From positions 60,136-124,135 of the forward strand of contig CALBAX010000096.1 of NCBI GenBank assembly GCA_937926875.1: a DNA stretch of 64,000 bases. Direction: 5' to 3'. The stretch comes from an uncultured Desulfovibrio sp. GTDB lineage: Bacteria; Desulfobacterota; Desulfovibrionia; Desulfovibrionales; Desulfovibrionaceae. The number at the start of each line of letters is the position of its first letter. Positions within the stretch are counted from its first letter, which is position 1. The notes below the pieces were generated by a model. The model ran no database searches. It saw nothing but the letters and a program-made list of their open reading frames with translations, and was not told the DNA's origin. Positions 27,105 through 37,353 of the stretch are shown here, one piece after another. The translations under genes and the position numbers were made by a program.

Positions 27105-27407
27105 ATGTTTTTTGTACAAAATGTCATCCTGGCCGTGGTCGATCTGCTGGCCATAGTCCTCAATCTGTATTTCTGGGTTGTCATCGTGGCGGCCGTGCTC
27201 TCGTGGGTGCGTCCCGACCCCTACAACCCTGTGGTGCGCGCCCTGCGCACCCTGACGGAACCGGTGTTCTACCGGGTGCGGAAATGGTTGCCTTTCACCT
27301 ATACCAACGGCATCGATTTCTCGCCTGTAGTGGTGCTGCTGGTCATCCAGCTCATCAACCGCATCGTCATCGCATCACTGGCCCAGTTTGCCGCTACTCT
27401 GGTGTAG
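27105..27407 (+). CDS. YggT-family membrane protein
   Basis: 100 residues with two hydrophobic helices (about 7-30 and 69-95) around the conserved loop SWVRPDPYNPVVRALRTLTEP, the YggT signature. Family members are implicated in membrane or osmotic stress and sit near cell-division genes in many bacteria. Start 27105 has GGGAGT upstream and lies 2 bp after the HAD stop. It leads into the ilv genes. Confidence 0.9.
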   Translation: MFFVQNVILAVVDLLAIVLNLYFWVVIVAAVLSWVRPDPYNPVVRALRTLTEPVFYRVRKWLPFTYTNGIDFSPVVVLLVIQLINRIVIASLAQFAATLV

Positions 27408-27468
27408 CAGCGGCTTGTCGTAACGGGCGCCATCGTGGGCGCCGAACATCTAACGCTGGAGATTTCTT

Positions 27469-27696
27469 ATGGATCAGCATGAAATTGAACTCATCGAACA
27501 GCTACTGCCCACTGATCCGGAGCTGAAATCCCTATGGGAAGACCACGTCCTTTACAGCAAGCAGGTAGAAAAGCTGGAAGCCAAGTCTTTCCGTACCCCC
27601 ACCGAGGAACAGACCCTGAAGCAGCTTAAGAAACAGAAACTTGAAGGCAAGACCAAGCTCATGGAGCTCTTGGATAGCCATCGCGCCGGAGCATAA
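27469..27696 (+). CDS. DUF465/YdcH-like small coiled-coil protein
   Basis: 75 residues, charged and helical, with the DUF465 pattern: an N-terminal H-x-I-E-L turn, then L-x5-K-x-V-x-K-L-E (about 28-36), and a second helix TLKQLKKQKLEGKTKLMELL. The function of this family is unknown. It starts 24 bp before ilvB and shares its transcript. Confidence 0.8.
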   Translation: MDQHEIELIEQLLPTDPELKSLWEDHVLYSKQVEKLEAKSFRTPTEEQTLKQLKKQKLEGKTKLMELLDSHRAGA

Positions 27697-27719
27697 CTGC
27701 TGGCGCAGGAGTTGACCCT

Positions 27720-29411
27720 ATGGAACTCACAGGTGCGCAGATTCTCCTTGAATCCCTTAAAAAAGAAGGTGTTGATGTACTGTTCGGTTATCCCGGCGGT
27801 GCTGTGATTGATATTTATGACGAGTTGCCGCGGCATCCGGAACTGAAACATGTTCTGGTGCGGCATGAACAAGGGGCTGTGCACGCGGCTGATGGCTATG
27901 CCCGTGCCTCCGGCAAGGTAGGGTGCTGCCTGGTCACTTCCGGGCCTGGCGCCACCAATACCGTTACGGGCATAGCCACAGCCTACTGTGATTCCATTCC
28001 GCTGGTCGTCTTCACGGGACAGGTCCCCACGCAGCTCATCGGTAACGACGCCTTCCAGGAAGTCGACATCGTGGGCATCACCCGTCCCTGTACCAAACAC
28101 AACTTTTTGGTGAAGGACGTGCGCAATCTGGCCAAGACCATCCGTCAGGCCTTCTATCTTGCGCGCTCCGGTCGCCCCGGGCCTGTCCTTGTGGACCTGC
28201 CCAAGGATATCATGCAGGCCCGTACGGAATTCGTCTGGCCTGAAGATATCTTCATGCGCAGCTACAATCCCACCTACAAGCCCAACCTGAACCAGCTGCG
28301 CCGTACGGCCGAAGAGCTGGCCAAGGCCCGCAAGCCCATCATCCTGGCGGGCGGCGGCGTCATCATGGCCGATGCCTCCGAGGTCCTCTGCGAGCTGGCC
28401 CATGAACTGGACATCCCCGTGGCCACCACGCTCATGGGGCTGGGGGCCTTCCCTGCCAACGGCGACCTGTGGCTTGGCATGGTGGGTATGCATGGCACCT
28501 ACGCTGCCAACATGAGCATCAACCATGCGGACTTGCTGGTCTGCGTGGGCGCGCGCTTCGACGACCGTGTGACCGGCCGTCTGCAGGACTTCGCCTCCCA
28601 TGCGCGCATCGTGCACATCGACATCGACCCCACCTCCATCCGCAAGAACGTGGAAGTGGACGTGCCCGTGGTGGGCGACTGCCGCCAGGCCCTGGAAGGC
28701 ATCCTGGAGATCTGCCGCGCCAAGATGGCCGATACCGACTGGTCGGGCCTGCATGCCGACTGGCTGCAGACCGTGCACGAATGGAAGGCCAACCATCCGC
28801 TGGCCTACACCAAGAACGGCCACATCAAGCCGCAGCAGGTCATCGAGACCATGTACTCCATCACCAAGGGCGATGCCATCATCGCCACCGAGGTGGGGCA
28901 GAACCAGATGTGGGCCGCGCAGTTCTATACCTTCACCAAACCGCGCACCCTGCTGACCAGCGGTGGCCTGGGCACCATGGGCTACGGCTTCCCCGCGGCC
29001 ATCGGCGCGCAGTTCGCCTTCCCGGACAAGCTGGTCATCAACGTGGCCGGTGACGGCTCCATCCAGATGAACATCCAGGAACTGGCCACCGTGGTGCAGA
29101 ACAAGATCCCGGTCAAGGTGGTCATCCTCAACAACGGCCATCTGGGCATGGTCCGCCAGTGGCAGGAACTCTTCTACAATCGCAACTACAGCCATACCAA
29201 CATGGAGGCCCAGCCCGACTTCGTGAAGCTGGCCGAGGCCTACGGCGCCGAAGGCTACCGCATCAGCAAGCCCGAAGAGCTGGAAGACGTGCTGCGCAAG
29301 GCCCTGACCTCGCCCAACCCGGCCTTCATCGACGTCATGGTTGAACGCGAGGAAAACGTCTATCCCATGGTGCCCGCCGGGGCTGCCCTGGATGAGATGC
29401 TCTTGGTGTAG
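27720..29411 (+). CDS. ilvB: acetolactate synthase large subunit
   Basis: A thiamine-diphosphate and FAD enzyme that makes acetolactate and acetohydroxybutyrate, the first common step of valine, leucine and isoleucine synthesis. The 563-residue product has the catalytic Glu50 in RHEQGAVHAADGYARA and the ThDP-binding stretch GDGSIQMNIQEL. It also has the QVPTQLIGNDAFQE substrate loop. AGGAG lies before the ATG. ilvN follows by 12 bp. Confidence 0.97.
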   Translation: MELTGAQILLESLKKEGVDVLFGYPGGAVIDIYDELPRHPELKHVLVRHEQGAVHAADGYARASGKVGCCLVTSGPGATNTVTGIATAYCDSIPLVVFTGQVPTQLIGNDAFQEVDIVGITRPCTKHNFLVKDVRNLAKTIRQAFYLARSGRPGPVLVDLPKDIMQARTEFVWPEDIFMRSYNPTYKPNLNQLRRTAEELAKARKPIILAGGGVIMADASEVLCELAHELDIPVATTLMGLGAFPANGDLWLGMVGMHGTYAANMSINHADLLVCVGARFDDRVTGRLQDFASHARIVHIDIDPTSIRKNVEVDVPVVGDCRQALEGILEICRAKMADTDWSGLHADWLQTVHEWKANHPLAYTKNGHIKPQQVIETMYSITKGDAIIATEVGQNQMWAAQFYTFTKPRTLLTSGGLGTMGYGFPAAIGAQFAFPDKLVINVAGDGSIQMNIQELATVVQNKIPVKVVILNNGHLGMVRQWQELFYNRNYSHTNMEAQPDFVKLAEAYGAEGYRISKPEELEDVLRKALTSPNPAFIDVMVEREENVYPMVPAGAALDEMLLV

Positions 29412-29423
29412 AGGAGGGACGCC

Positions 29424-29912
29424 ATGCAAAGACATGTTCTTTCCGTGCTGGTGGAGAACGAGCCCGGTGTGCTCAGCCGCGTGGCCGGCCTGTTCAGCGG
29501 CCGCGGCTTCAATATCGATTCGCTCAATGTGGCGCCGACCCTGGAAGAGGGCGTTTCGCACATGACCATCACCACCTACGGTGACAGCCAGATCCTGGAG
29601 CAGATCATGAAGCAGCTCCACAAGATCGTGACCGTCATCAAGGTGATGGATTTTGCCGACATGCCCGCCATCGAACGCGAGATGATGTTCGTCAAGGTGC
29701 AGGCCGAAGGCCCCGCCCGCAGCGAGATCCTGCGTACCGTGGAGATCTTCCGCTGCAAGGTGGTGGACGTCAGCTCCAGCGAGATGACCATCGAGGCCAC
29801 CGGCGACCACGACAAGCTGGACGCCATCCTGAGCCTGCTGCACCGCTTCGGCATCAAGGAAGTGGCCCGCACCGGTTCCGTGGCCATGCGCCGTTCCAAA
29901 AAGTGTGAATAG
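29424..29912 (+). CDS. ilvN: acetolactate synthase regulatory subunit
   Basis: 162 residues. The N-terminal ACT domain (VENEPGVLSRVAGLFSGRGF, about 8-27) binds valine for feedback inhibition, and the C-terminal domain (from about 80) activates the large subunit. This is the small subunit length typical of IlvN/IlvH. It is co-transcribed with ilvB. Confidence 0.96.
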   Translation: MQRHVLSVLVENEPGVLSRVAGLFSGRGFNIDSLNVAPTLEEGVSHMTITTYGDSQILEQIMKQLHKIVTVIKVMDFADMPAIEREMMFVKVQAEGPARSEILRTVEIFRCKVVDVSSSEMTIEATGDHDKLDAILSLLHRFGIKEVARTGSVAMRRSKKCE

Positions 29913-29954
29913 CACGGCGGCGGGGCCATGGACGGTCCCCCACCGGAAGATGAC

Positions 29955-30046
29955 GGCAAATTTGCCTGAAGGATGCCGTGACGCTTGACATTTGCGCCAC
30001 GGCATCCCAAATAGAAGTTTCCCCCTCGGGGATACCGAGTATTTTT
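29955..30046 (+). promoter_or_regulatory. structured ilvN-ilvC leader (three inverted repeats)
   Basis: Three elements occur in order. A 12-base perfect palindrome GGCAAATTTGCC is at 29955-29966. A 10-bp perfect stem GGATGCCGTG/CACGGCATCC (29971-29980, 29998-30007) has an inner 3-bp CGC/GCG extension and TTGACA in its loop. A short CTCGG/CCGAG stem (30025-30039) is followed by TATTTTT. The last looks like a weak terminator, so attenuation or RNA processing before ilvC is possible. Confidence 0.5.
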
Positions 30047-30067
30047 CCATTGAAAAGGACAAGAGCC

Positions 30068-31069
<1,002 letters not shown>

Positions 31070-31097
31070 TTCCGCTGTCCGTCATGACGCTCGCAAA

Positions 31098-31121
31098 GGG
31101 GGACTTCGGTCCCCCTTTTTT
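31098..31121 (+). terminator. terminator after ilvC
   Basis: A 7-bp stem closed by a C(TTCG)G tetraloop is followed by six T. It ends the ilv operon. Confidence 0.95.
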
Positions 31122-31311
31122 GTTTTGCGGGCCTGGCTGGGGCATTCAGGAGAAGCCTGGGATGTGGCCGTGCAGGGCAGCGAGCCATCCGGCCTCCGGG
31201 GCGTCTCGCGGCAAGACAGCGGGGAGGACAGGCCCCTGTTCTGGGAGGGGCAGAGCCATCCGGCCGATGGCCAGTGACGTTCCGACACGATGAGGGGAAG
31301 GGAGAGAACCC

Positions 31312-31914
31312 ATGACACCGGATACGGCATTCTATGACCAGCGCGCGGCCCGCTATGCTGCGGCATCCCATGATATGGACCTGCGGCCCCTGTATGCCCG
31401 TTTTTTGCCGCATGTGCGTCCCGGCGGGCTCATCCTCGATGCCGGTTGCGGGTCGGGGCGGGACGCGCTGGCTTTCCGGCAGGCGGGTTTCCGGGTCGAG
31501 GCTTTCGACGCCTCGCCCCAGATGGCCCGGCAGGCGGCGCTCCTGCTGGGGCAGGACGTGCCTGTGCTCTGTTTCGAAGAGGTGGCGTGGCAGGATCGTT
31601 TCGACGGCATCTGGGCCTGCGCCAGCCTGCTGCATGTGGCCCCGGCGGATCTGCCCGATGCCGTGCGGCGTTTGCAGCGGGCCCTGCGCCCCGGCGGCGT
31701 GATGTTCTTCAATTTCAAGTACGGCCGGGGACAGCGCCAGAGCCCAGACGGACGCAACTTCACCGACATGGACGAGGCCGGCGTCCGGGCCCTGCTGGAC
31801 GCGCTGCCGGAACTTTCCTGCCTGGATATGCGGACAGGGGAGGACGATCGTGCGGCGGAGCTGCGGGAACGCTGGGTCCAGGTCCTTGTCCGGCGCGTCC
31901 CGTCTACTGATTGA
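31312..31914 (+). CDS. class I SAM-dependent methyltransferase
   Basis: 200 residues with the motif I loop LDAGCGSGRDAL at about 42-53, acidic motif II (VEAFDASPQM) and the later strand WACASLLHV. This is the small TehB/UbiE-like fold. An FNFKYG strand follows near 140. AAGGGAGA lies before the start. It is not linked to neighbours. The substrate is not determinable; a small-molecule or tellurite-type methyltransferase is possible. Confidence 0.82.
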   Translation: MTPDTAFYDQRAARYAAASHDMDLRPLYARFLPHVRPGGLILDAGCGSGRDALAFRQAGFRVEAFDASPQMARQAALLLGQDVPVLCFEEVAWQDRFDGIWACASLLHVAPADLPDAVRRLQRALRPGGVMFFNFKYGRGQRQSPDGRNFTDMDEAGVRALLDALPELSCLDMRTGEDDRAAELRERWVQVLVRRVPSTD

Positions 31915-31990
31915 GCTGGCCTGTCAGCACGCTGGCTGGAAGAGGCTCCTTGTCGCAGCCTCCCCAAGAATTTATCCCCTGTGACCTGCA

Positions 31991-32028
31991 GACAAGAAGA
32001 CACCCGCCACGACGGGTGTTTTCTTGTC
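31991..32028 (+). terminator. long hairpin after the methyltransferase
   Basis: A 16-bp stem with one G-T pair (31991-32006, 32013-32028) and a 6-base loop CCACGA. The 3' arm contains TTTTC. It is a probable terminator. Confidence 0.7.
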
Positions 32029-32163
32029 TCAGGGCAGGGGCATCTCTTCATCGCTTTCGTCCCTCGTCGTAACGGCTACACGGTGCCTGCTTTGGCCAGC
32101 CTGTCCCATCCCGACGCGTTTTCTTGGGCCACGGGAACTCATCTCGCCACCAAGACAAAAGAA

Positions 32164-32184
32164 TCCACCCGCAGGACGGGTGGA
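32164..32184. repeat. CCACCCG hairpin
   Basis: The TCCACCCG / CGGGTGGA stem with a 5-base loop is similar in core to the hairpins at 22078 and 32001. Confidence 0.55.
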
Positions 32185-32243
32185 CGTGATGAAGGTTTTT
32201 GGAAGAGGGGAAATTGAAGGGCGAGGCCCTTTTGCCACAAGCA

Positions 32244-32385
32244 GCGACCGGATGGCGGCCCGCAGGGACGTGCCCGTTACGACGCAGGAAGTTACGGGCA
32301 TCGACAGCAGAGATGCGACCGGATGGCGGCCCGCAGGGACGTGCCCGTTACGACGCAGGAAGTTACGGACACCGGCAGCAGAGAA
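32244..32385. repeat. two tandem copies of a 71-bp repeat
   Basis: The copies are 32244-32314 and 32315-32385. The first 54 bases of each are identical; the last 17 differ at a few positions. A 27-base piece spanning the repeat junction recurs at 44187-44213 with two mismatches. No gene crosses the region. Confidence 0.9.
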
Positions 32386-32421
32386 AAGGGGCCTCACCTC
32401 AGCATAAAAAGCAACGGCGAC

Positions 32422-33384
<963 letters not shown>

Positions 33385-33453
33385 GGGCGGTGCGTTCCCC
33401 GGCTGTTGGCTTGGCGGCCGGTCCCCGGCAGGGACACGGCACGGCAGGTTTGA

Positions 33454-33493
33454 AAAAGGGAAGGAGTCTTTCCTTGCGGAAACGGCTCCTTCC
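33454..33493 (-). terminator. terminator after mlaA (copy 1 of a duplicated hairpin)
   Basis: Nested stems GGAAGGAG/CTCCTTCC and TTTCC/GGAAA are followed on the minus strand by CTTTTTC. Confidence 0.8.
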
Positions 33494-33554
33494 ATGGTTT
33501 TGTCATGCGGCAGGACATGGCGAGCAGTCTTTCCTTGCGGAAACGGCTCCTTCC
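33465..33554. repeat. 29-bp direct repeat, two copies
   Basis: 33465-33493 and 33526-33554 are identical over 29 bases, with a 61-bp period. Only the first copy has the outer stem that completes the terminator. Confidence 0.9.
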
Positions 33555-33581
33555 CCCGGATGTCGTCGAGGTGACGGCGGA

Positions 33582-34415
33582 TCAGCGTTTGACGCGCGCC
33601 TCGCGGTACTGGATGTAGGCCTCGCGCACGGCGATGTACGGATCCACGGCGATGCCGCTCAGGCTCTCGTAGGTGGGCAGCAGGTCGTCCAGGGCATTGA
33701 AGCGCAGGTAGAGCTCGGAAGCCGTGGCCAGCTCCCAGGGATGGACGAAGAAGAAGACATCGGTGGCGCAGTCGCCCACAAAGCCGATGCTCTCGCGCAC
33801 GGAGCTGGGCCCCAGGAAGGGCCAGACGATGTAGAAGCCGTGCCCGATGCCCCAGCGCCCCAGGGTCTGGCCGAAGTCCTCGCCACCGGGGTCGATGTCC
33901 ACCAGGATCTTCTTGGTGCTGGCCACATCGGCAAAGCCGCCCAGCCCCACGGTGGTGTTCATGCAGAAGCGCCCGAATTCCACGAAGGCTTCCTTGACGC
34001 GGAACTGCAGCAGGCTGTTGACGAGGCGCTTGGGCATGAGGATGTTGGCATAGAAGTTTTTGACACCGCCCCGGATGGGCTGGGGGACGACGGTCTCGTA
34101 GAAATTGTAGACCGGTTTGGCGACATGCAGGAAGAAGATGTCGTTGAAAGCGAACCAGAAGCGGTTCCAGGGCTCCAGCGGGTCGGCGATGCTGGTCAGG
34201 GGCTCGCTGTCGTAATCGTCCAGCGAATCCCCGTCAGCCAGCGGCTCGTGGGCATAGGGATGCACGGAGATGGCCCCGGCCGGCATGGTGGGGCTGCTGC
34301 TGTCGTACAGGCTCGACGGCGCGTGTTCCGTGGCCGGAGCGGCCGGAGCGGCAGCGGCGGGCACGGCGTACAGGAGCGTCAGCAGCAGGAGCGGGACAAG
34401 GATAAGGGGACGCAT
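33582..34415 (-). CDS. mlaA: MlaA (VacJ) outer-membrane lipid asymmetry protein
   Basis: The outer-membrane component that removes misplaced phospholipid from the outer leaflet. The 277-residue product has a signal peptide (1-22) and the VacJ core: DPLEPWNRFWFAFND at about 77-91, then IRGGVKNFYANI, FGQTLGRWGIGHGFYIVWPF and LGPSSVRES. No Cys follows the signal peptide, so unlike E. coli MlaA it does not appear to be a lipoprotein. It is the last gene of the mla run, 18 bp after mlaC. Confidence 0.95.
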   Translation of the reverse strand: MRPLILVPLLLLTLLYAVPAAAAPAAPATEHAPSSLYDSSSPTMPAGAISVHPYAHEPLADGDSLDDYDSEPLTSIADPLEPWNRFWFAFNDIFFLHVAKPVYNFYETVVPQPIRGGVKNFYANILMPKRLVNSLLQFRVKEAFVEFGRFCMNTTVGLGGFADVASTKKILVDIDPGGEDFGQTLGRWGIGHGFYIVWPFLGPSSVRESIGFVGDCATDVFFFVHPWELATASELYLRFNALDDLLPTYESLSGIAVDPYIAVREAYIQYREARVKR

Positions 34416-34433
34416 GCTGTCTCCGTTTGGCGG

Positions 34434-35090
34434 CTATTTGCCGGCCGGTTGCTTGCGCACCTCGTCGGCCTTGGCCCTGACGCGGGCGATGAGCTCGTCA
34501 GGGGTGCCGCTGGTCAGGATGTCCTGGAACTGGGTGCGGTAGTTTTTGACCAGGCTCAGGTTCTCCACGATGATGTCATAGACGCGCCAGCTGTTCTCCT
34601 TGGCCATCATGCGGTAGGCCACGGGCACGCGGGTGCCGTCCTTCATGGTGATCTCGGTGCGGACTTCCACACGGGTCTTGGCGGCATTGGCGATCTCGCC
34701 GGTATAGGCCACCTGCTCGCCGTTATAGCCGTCCACCTTGTTCAGATAGGTGGTCAGCAGCAGGTCGGCAAAGGCATTGCTGAAGCTCTTTTTCTGGGCG
34801 GCGGAGAACTCCTTCCAGCGGGGGCCCACCGTCCGGGACGAGAACTCGCCAAAATCGAAGATGTGGTAGACCTCGTCCTCGATCTGGCGGCGCAGGGGCG
34901 GCCGGGTGGCGGGGTTCACGTAGTCAGGGTTCTTGATGCAGTCCAGCACGCGGCTGATGGAGACCTCCAGGGCCTTGCGGGCCGGAGAGGCTTCGGCCGC
35001 GTCGGCGGCGGGGGCAAAGCCGGGCAGGGACAGGCAGATGGTGAGGGCAGCACCGGCCAGCAGGCCGAGCACCGTGCGACGGTTGTTCAT
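34434..35090 (-). CDS. mlaC: MlaC periplasmic phospholipid carrier
   Basis: It shuttles phospholipid between MlaA at the outer membrane and MlaFEDB at the inner membrane. 218 residues: signal peptide 1-32, then the Tol-Ttg2 core with FDFGEFSSRTVGPRW and FADLLLTTYLNK. The basic YRMMAKENSWRVYDIIVENLSLVKNYR strand region near the C-terminus is also present. Start 35090 has GGAGG 8 bases upstream. It begins one base after the mlaD stop. Confidence 0.94.
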   Translation of the reverse strand: MNNRRTVLGLLAGAALTICLSLPGFAPAADAAEASPARKALEVSISRVLDCIKNPDYVNPATRPPLRRQIEDEVYHIFDFGEFSSRTVGPRWKEFSAAQKKSFSNAFADLLLTTYLNKVDGYNGEQVAYTGEIANAAKTRVEVRTEITMKDGTRVPVAYRMMAKENSWRVYDIIVENLSLVKNYRTQFQDILTSGTPDELIARVRAKADEVRKQPAGK

Positions 35091-35091
35091 C

Positions 35092-35541
35092 TTACACACC
35101 TCCCAGGGCGTATTTGCTGATAAGGGATTCGATGTCCACAGCGGATTCCGTCTCTTCCAGGGTATCCCCGGAAGCCAGGATGTCTTCGGAGCCGCCGGCG
35201 GCCAGATTGACGTACTTGTCGCCGATGAGGCCGCTGGTCTTGACCGAGGCGATGGTATCGGCGGGCAATCGCAGGTCCTTGTCCAGGATCAGGACCACGC
35301 GGGCCTGGCGCCGGGAAAGGTCGTCATCCAGCTTGATGGAGGCCACACGGCCCACGGGCACACCGGCCATCTCCACGTCTGCGCCCACGCGCAGGCCGGA
35401 AACGGAATTGAAGTTGGCCACAAGCTCAAAGCCCTTGCTGTCGAAGACCTCCATCTTGCCGAGCTTGATGGTCAGGTAGGCCACACAGACAAGGCCCAAA
35501 AGGACGAAGATGCCGACAGCGGTCTGGCGGAAAGGATTCAT
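35092..35541 (-). CDS. mlaD: MlaD MCE-domain protein
   Basis: Inner-membrane-anchored MCE protein that forms the hexameric lipid channel of the Mla transporter. 149 residues: membrane helix about 8-27, then one MCE domain with FNSVSGLRVGADVEMAGVPV and TSGLIGDKYVNLAAGG. It is short, like E. coli MlaD without the C-terminal helix extension. Start 35541 has AAGGAAA upstream. A candidate internal promoter lies 35-60 bp before it. Confidence 0.94.
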   Translation of the reverse strand: MNPFRQTAVGIFVLLGLVCVAYLTIKLGKMEVFDSKGFELVANFNSVSGLRVGADVEMAGVPVGRVASIKLDDDLSRRQARVVLILDKDLRLPADTIASVKTSGLIGDKYVNLAAGGSEDILASGDTLEETESAVDIESLISKYALGGV

Positions 35542-35574
35542 GGCAATTTCCTTGTGCGGCAATGCCGCGCTATG

Positions 35575-35603
35575 GTTATACGCCCGGCAGGGGCAATCTT
35601 CAA
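35575..35603 (-). promoter_or_regulatory. candidate internal promoter for mlaDCA
   Basis: On the minus strand TTGAAG (35598-35603), an exact 17-base spacer and TATAAC (35575-35580) lie in the 177-bp mlaF-mlaD gap. Confidence 0.5.
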
Positions 35604-35718
35604 GGTGCGTCCGCAACGATAGGCAGTGCTCTCGTCGGCGGCTCGCCGGGTACCAGACGATGGATGCGGCGGCACAGCCCCTGCAACGCTTCACAGGGAA
35701 GAGGGCCGCCGGCCCCGC

Positions 35719-36534
35719 CTAGGTCCTGAACCATTTGTCCAGGGCCGCGCTCACGCGCGGGTCGGCAGGGGCATCGGCCAGGCTCTCTTCGTCGCCGCCT
35801 TCACGGCGCAGGAACTGGAGCAGGTACGGGTCCCGGCTGGCCTCCAGCTCCGGCAGGGTGCCGGAAAAAATGGCCCTGCCCTCGCGCAGCACCAGCACAT
35901 GGTCGGCGATGCAGCGCAGGCTGGCCAGATCGTGGCTGACCACCACGATGGTCATTTCCGGGTACTGGCGGTGCATGGCCTGCAACAGGGCGTCCATGCG
36001 CGCGGCCGTGATGGGGTCCAGACCGGAGGTCGGCTCGTCACACAGCAGGATGCGCGGCTCGGCGATGAGTGCCCGGGCAAGGCCCGCCCGTTTGCGCATG
36101 CCGCCCGAAAGCTGGTTGGGGAAATAGTCGGCAAAATCTTCCAGCCCCACCATGCGCAGGACGCGCAGCCCGGCTTCGCGCAGGACGTCCCTGGGCAGGC
36201 GCAAATGCTCGCTGAGGGGCAGGCAGACGTTCTGCACCAGGGTCAGGGCGCCCAGCAGGGCCCCGTCCTGGAAAAGCACGCCCATGCGGCGACGGATGCG
36301 CCGGGCCTCGGCATGGGGCAGGCTGAACAGGTCCTGGCCGCCGATGCGCAGATTGCCGCTGATGGGGCGGGAAAGGCCGATGATGTGGCGCAGCAGGGTG
36401 GACTTGCCGCAGCCGGAGCCGCCCAGGATGACGGAGACCTTGCCGCCGGGCAGGCTGGCGTTGATGTCATGCAGCACGGCGTGGTCGCCGTAGCCTACGG
36501 AAAGGGAAGAAAAAGAGATGTCCCAGGCGTTCAT
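35719..36534 (-). CDS. mlaF: MlaF ABC ATPase
   Basis: ATPase of the Mla phospholipid transporter. 271 residues: Walker A GGSGCGKST (about 38-46), signature LSGGMRKR, Walker B ILLCDEPTSGLD, and switch His in VVVSHD. The LSGGMRKRAGLARAL form is typical of the Mla/Ttg2A group. ATG 36534 follows the mlaE stop by 6 bp; a GTG two codons earlier is also possible. A 177-bp gap separates it from mlaD. Confidence 0.95.
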   Translation of the reverse strand: MNAWDISFSSLSVGYGDHAVLHDINASLPGGKVSVILGGSGCGKSTLLRHIIGLSRPISGNLRIGGQDLFSLPHAEARRIRRRMGVLFQDGALLGALTLVQNVCLPLSEHLRLPRDVLREAGLRVLRMVGLEDFADYFPNQLSGGMRKRAGLARALIAEPRILLCDEPTSGLDPITAARMDALLQAMHRQYPEMTIVVVSHDLASLRCIADHVLVLREGRAIFSGTLPELEASRDPYLLQFLRREGGDEESLADAPADPRVSAALDKWFRT

Positions 36535-36540
36535 GGTCAC

Positions 36541-37335
36541 CTACAGCAGGAAGGAGGTCAGCACATAGTCGGCCACCAGGATGAGCACGCAGGAGATGAC
36601 CACGGCCGAGGTGGTGGCGTTGCCCACGGCTTCGGGGCCCACACTGTCACGCCGCATGTGGGTGGTGTACCCCTGATGGCAGCAGACCGTGGCCACCAGC
36701 AGGCCGAAGACCAGGGATTTGATGAAGCCCCCGGCCACGTCGTTCATGGTCACGGAGCTGGCGATGCGGTACAGGTAGGCGCCTTCGTTGATGTGGAGCA
36801 TGAGCACGCCGGTCAGGTAGCCGCCGATGATGCCGATGACGTCGAAGATGGCCGTGAGCAGGGGGAAGGCCAGCAGCGAGGCCACCAGCCGGGGGCTGAC
36901 CAGATAGGCCATGGAATTGATGTCCATGACGTCCAGGGCGTCGATCTGGTCAGAGATGCGCATGACGCCGATCTCGGCCGCCATGGAGGACCCGGCGCGC
37001 CCGGCCAGCATGATGGCCGTGAGCACGGGGCCCAGTTCGCGGATGAGGCTCAACGAGACGGCCGAGCCCAGCATGCCCACGGAACCGAACTGGACGAGGG
37101 TGTAGTAGCCTTGCAGGCCCAGCACCATGCCGCAGAAGATGCCGATGAGCAGGATGACGAACAGGGATTTGTAACCGATGACGTACAGCTGCTGGATGGT
37201 TCGGGGGACGATGCGGGGACTGGAGAAGATGTGGCGCAGGCCGTCGAGCATGAAAAGGGTCACGGCGCCCAGACTGTCCAGCATGCGCAGCACAGCGGCG
37301 CCCAGCCGGTTGCAGAACGTCAGGATGCTGCTCAT
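36541..37335 (-). CDS. mlaE: MlaE permease
   Basis: Integral membrane subunit of the Mla transporter, 264 residues, with about five membrane helices. It has the conserved RELGPVLTAIMLAGRAGSSMAAEIG coupling region (given in part) and the SVTMNDV and GYTTHMRRDSVGPEAVG segments of the MlaE/DUF140 family. The start is either the ATG at 37335 or GTG 37347; neither has an ideal ribosome distance. It follows the SPOR gene closely. Confidence 0.94.
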   Translation of the reverse strand: MSSILTFCNRLGAAVLRMLDSLGAVTLFMLDGLRHIFSSPRIVPRTIQQLYVIGYKSLFVILLIGIFCGMVLGLQGYYTLVQFGSVGMLGSAVSLSLIRELGPVLTAIMLAGRAGSSMAAEIGVMRISDQIDALDVMDINSMAYLVSPRLVASLLAFPLLTAIFDVIGIIGGYLTGVLMLHINEGAYLYRIASSVTMNDVAGGFIKSLVFGLLVATVCCHQGYTTHMRRDSVGPEAVGNATTSAVVISCVLILVADYVLTSFLL

Positions 37336-37353
37336 AAAGGGTATCACGCCTCA

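Noticed and set aside
32244..32385. CRISPR array
   Set aside because: Only two 71-bp contiguous tandem units with no spacers between; not a CRISPR architecture.
32024..32407. 127-residue plus and 122-residue minus frames
   Set aside because: They translate the tandem repeat and hairpins; no codon bias or ribosome site.
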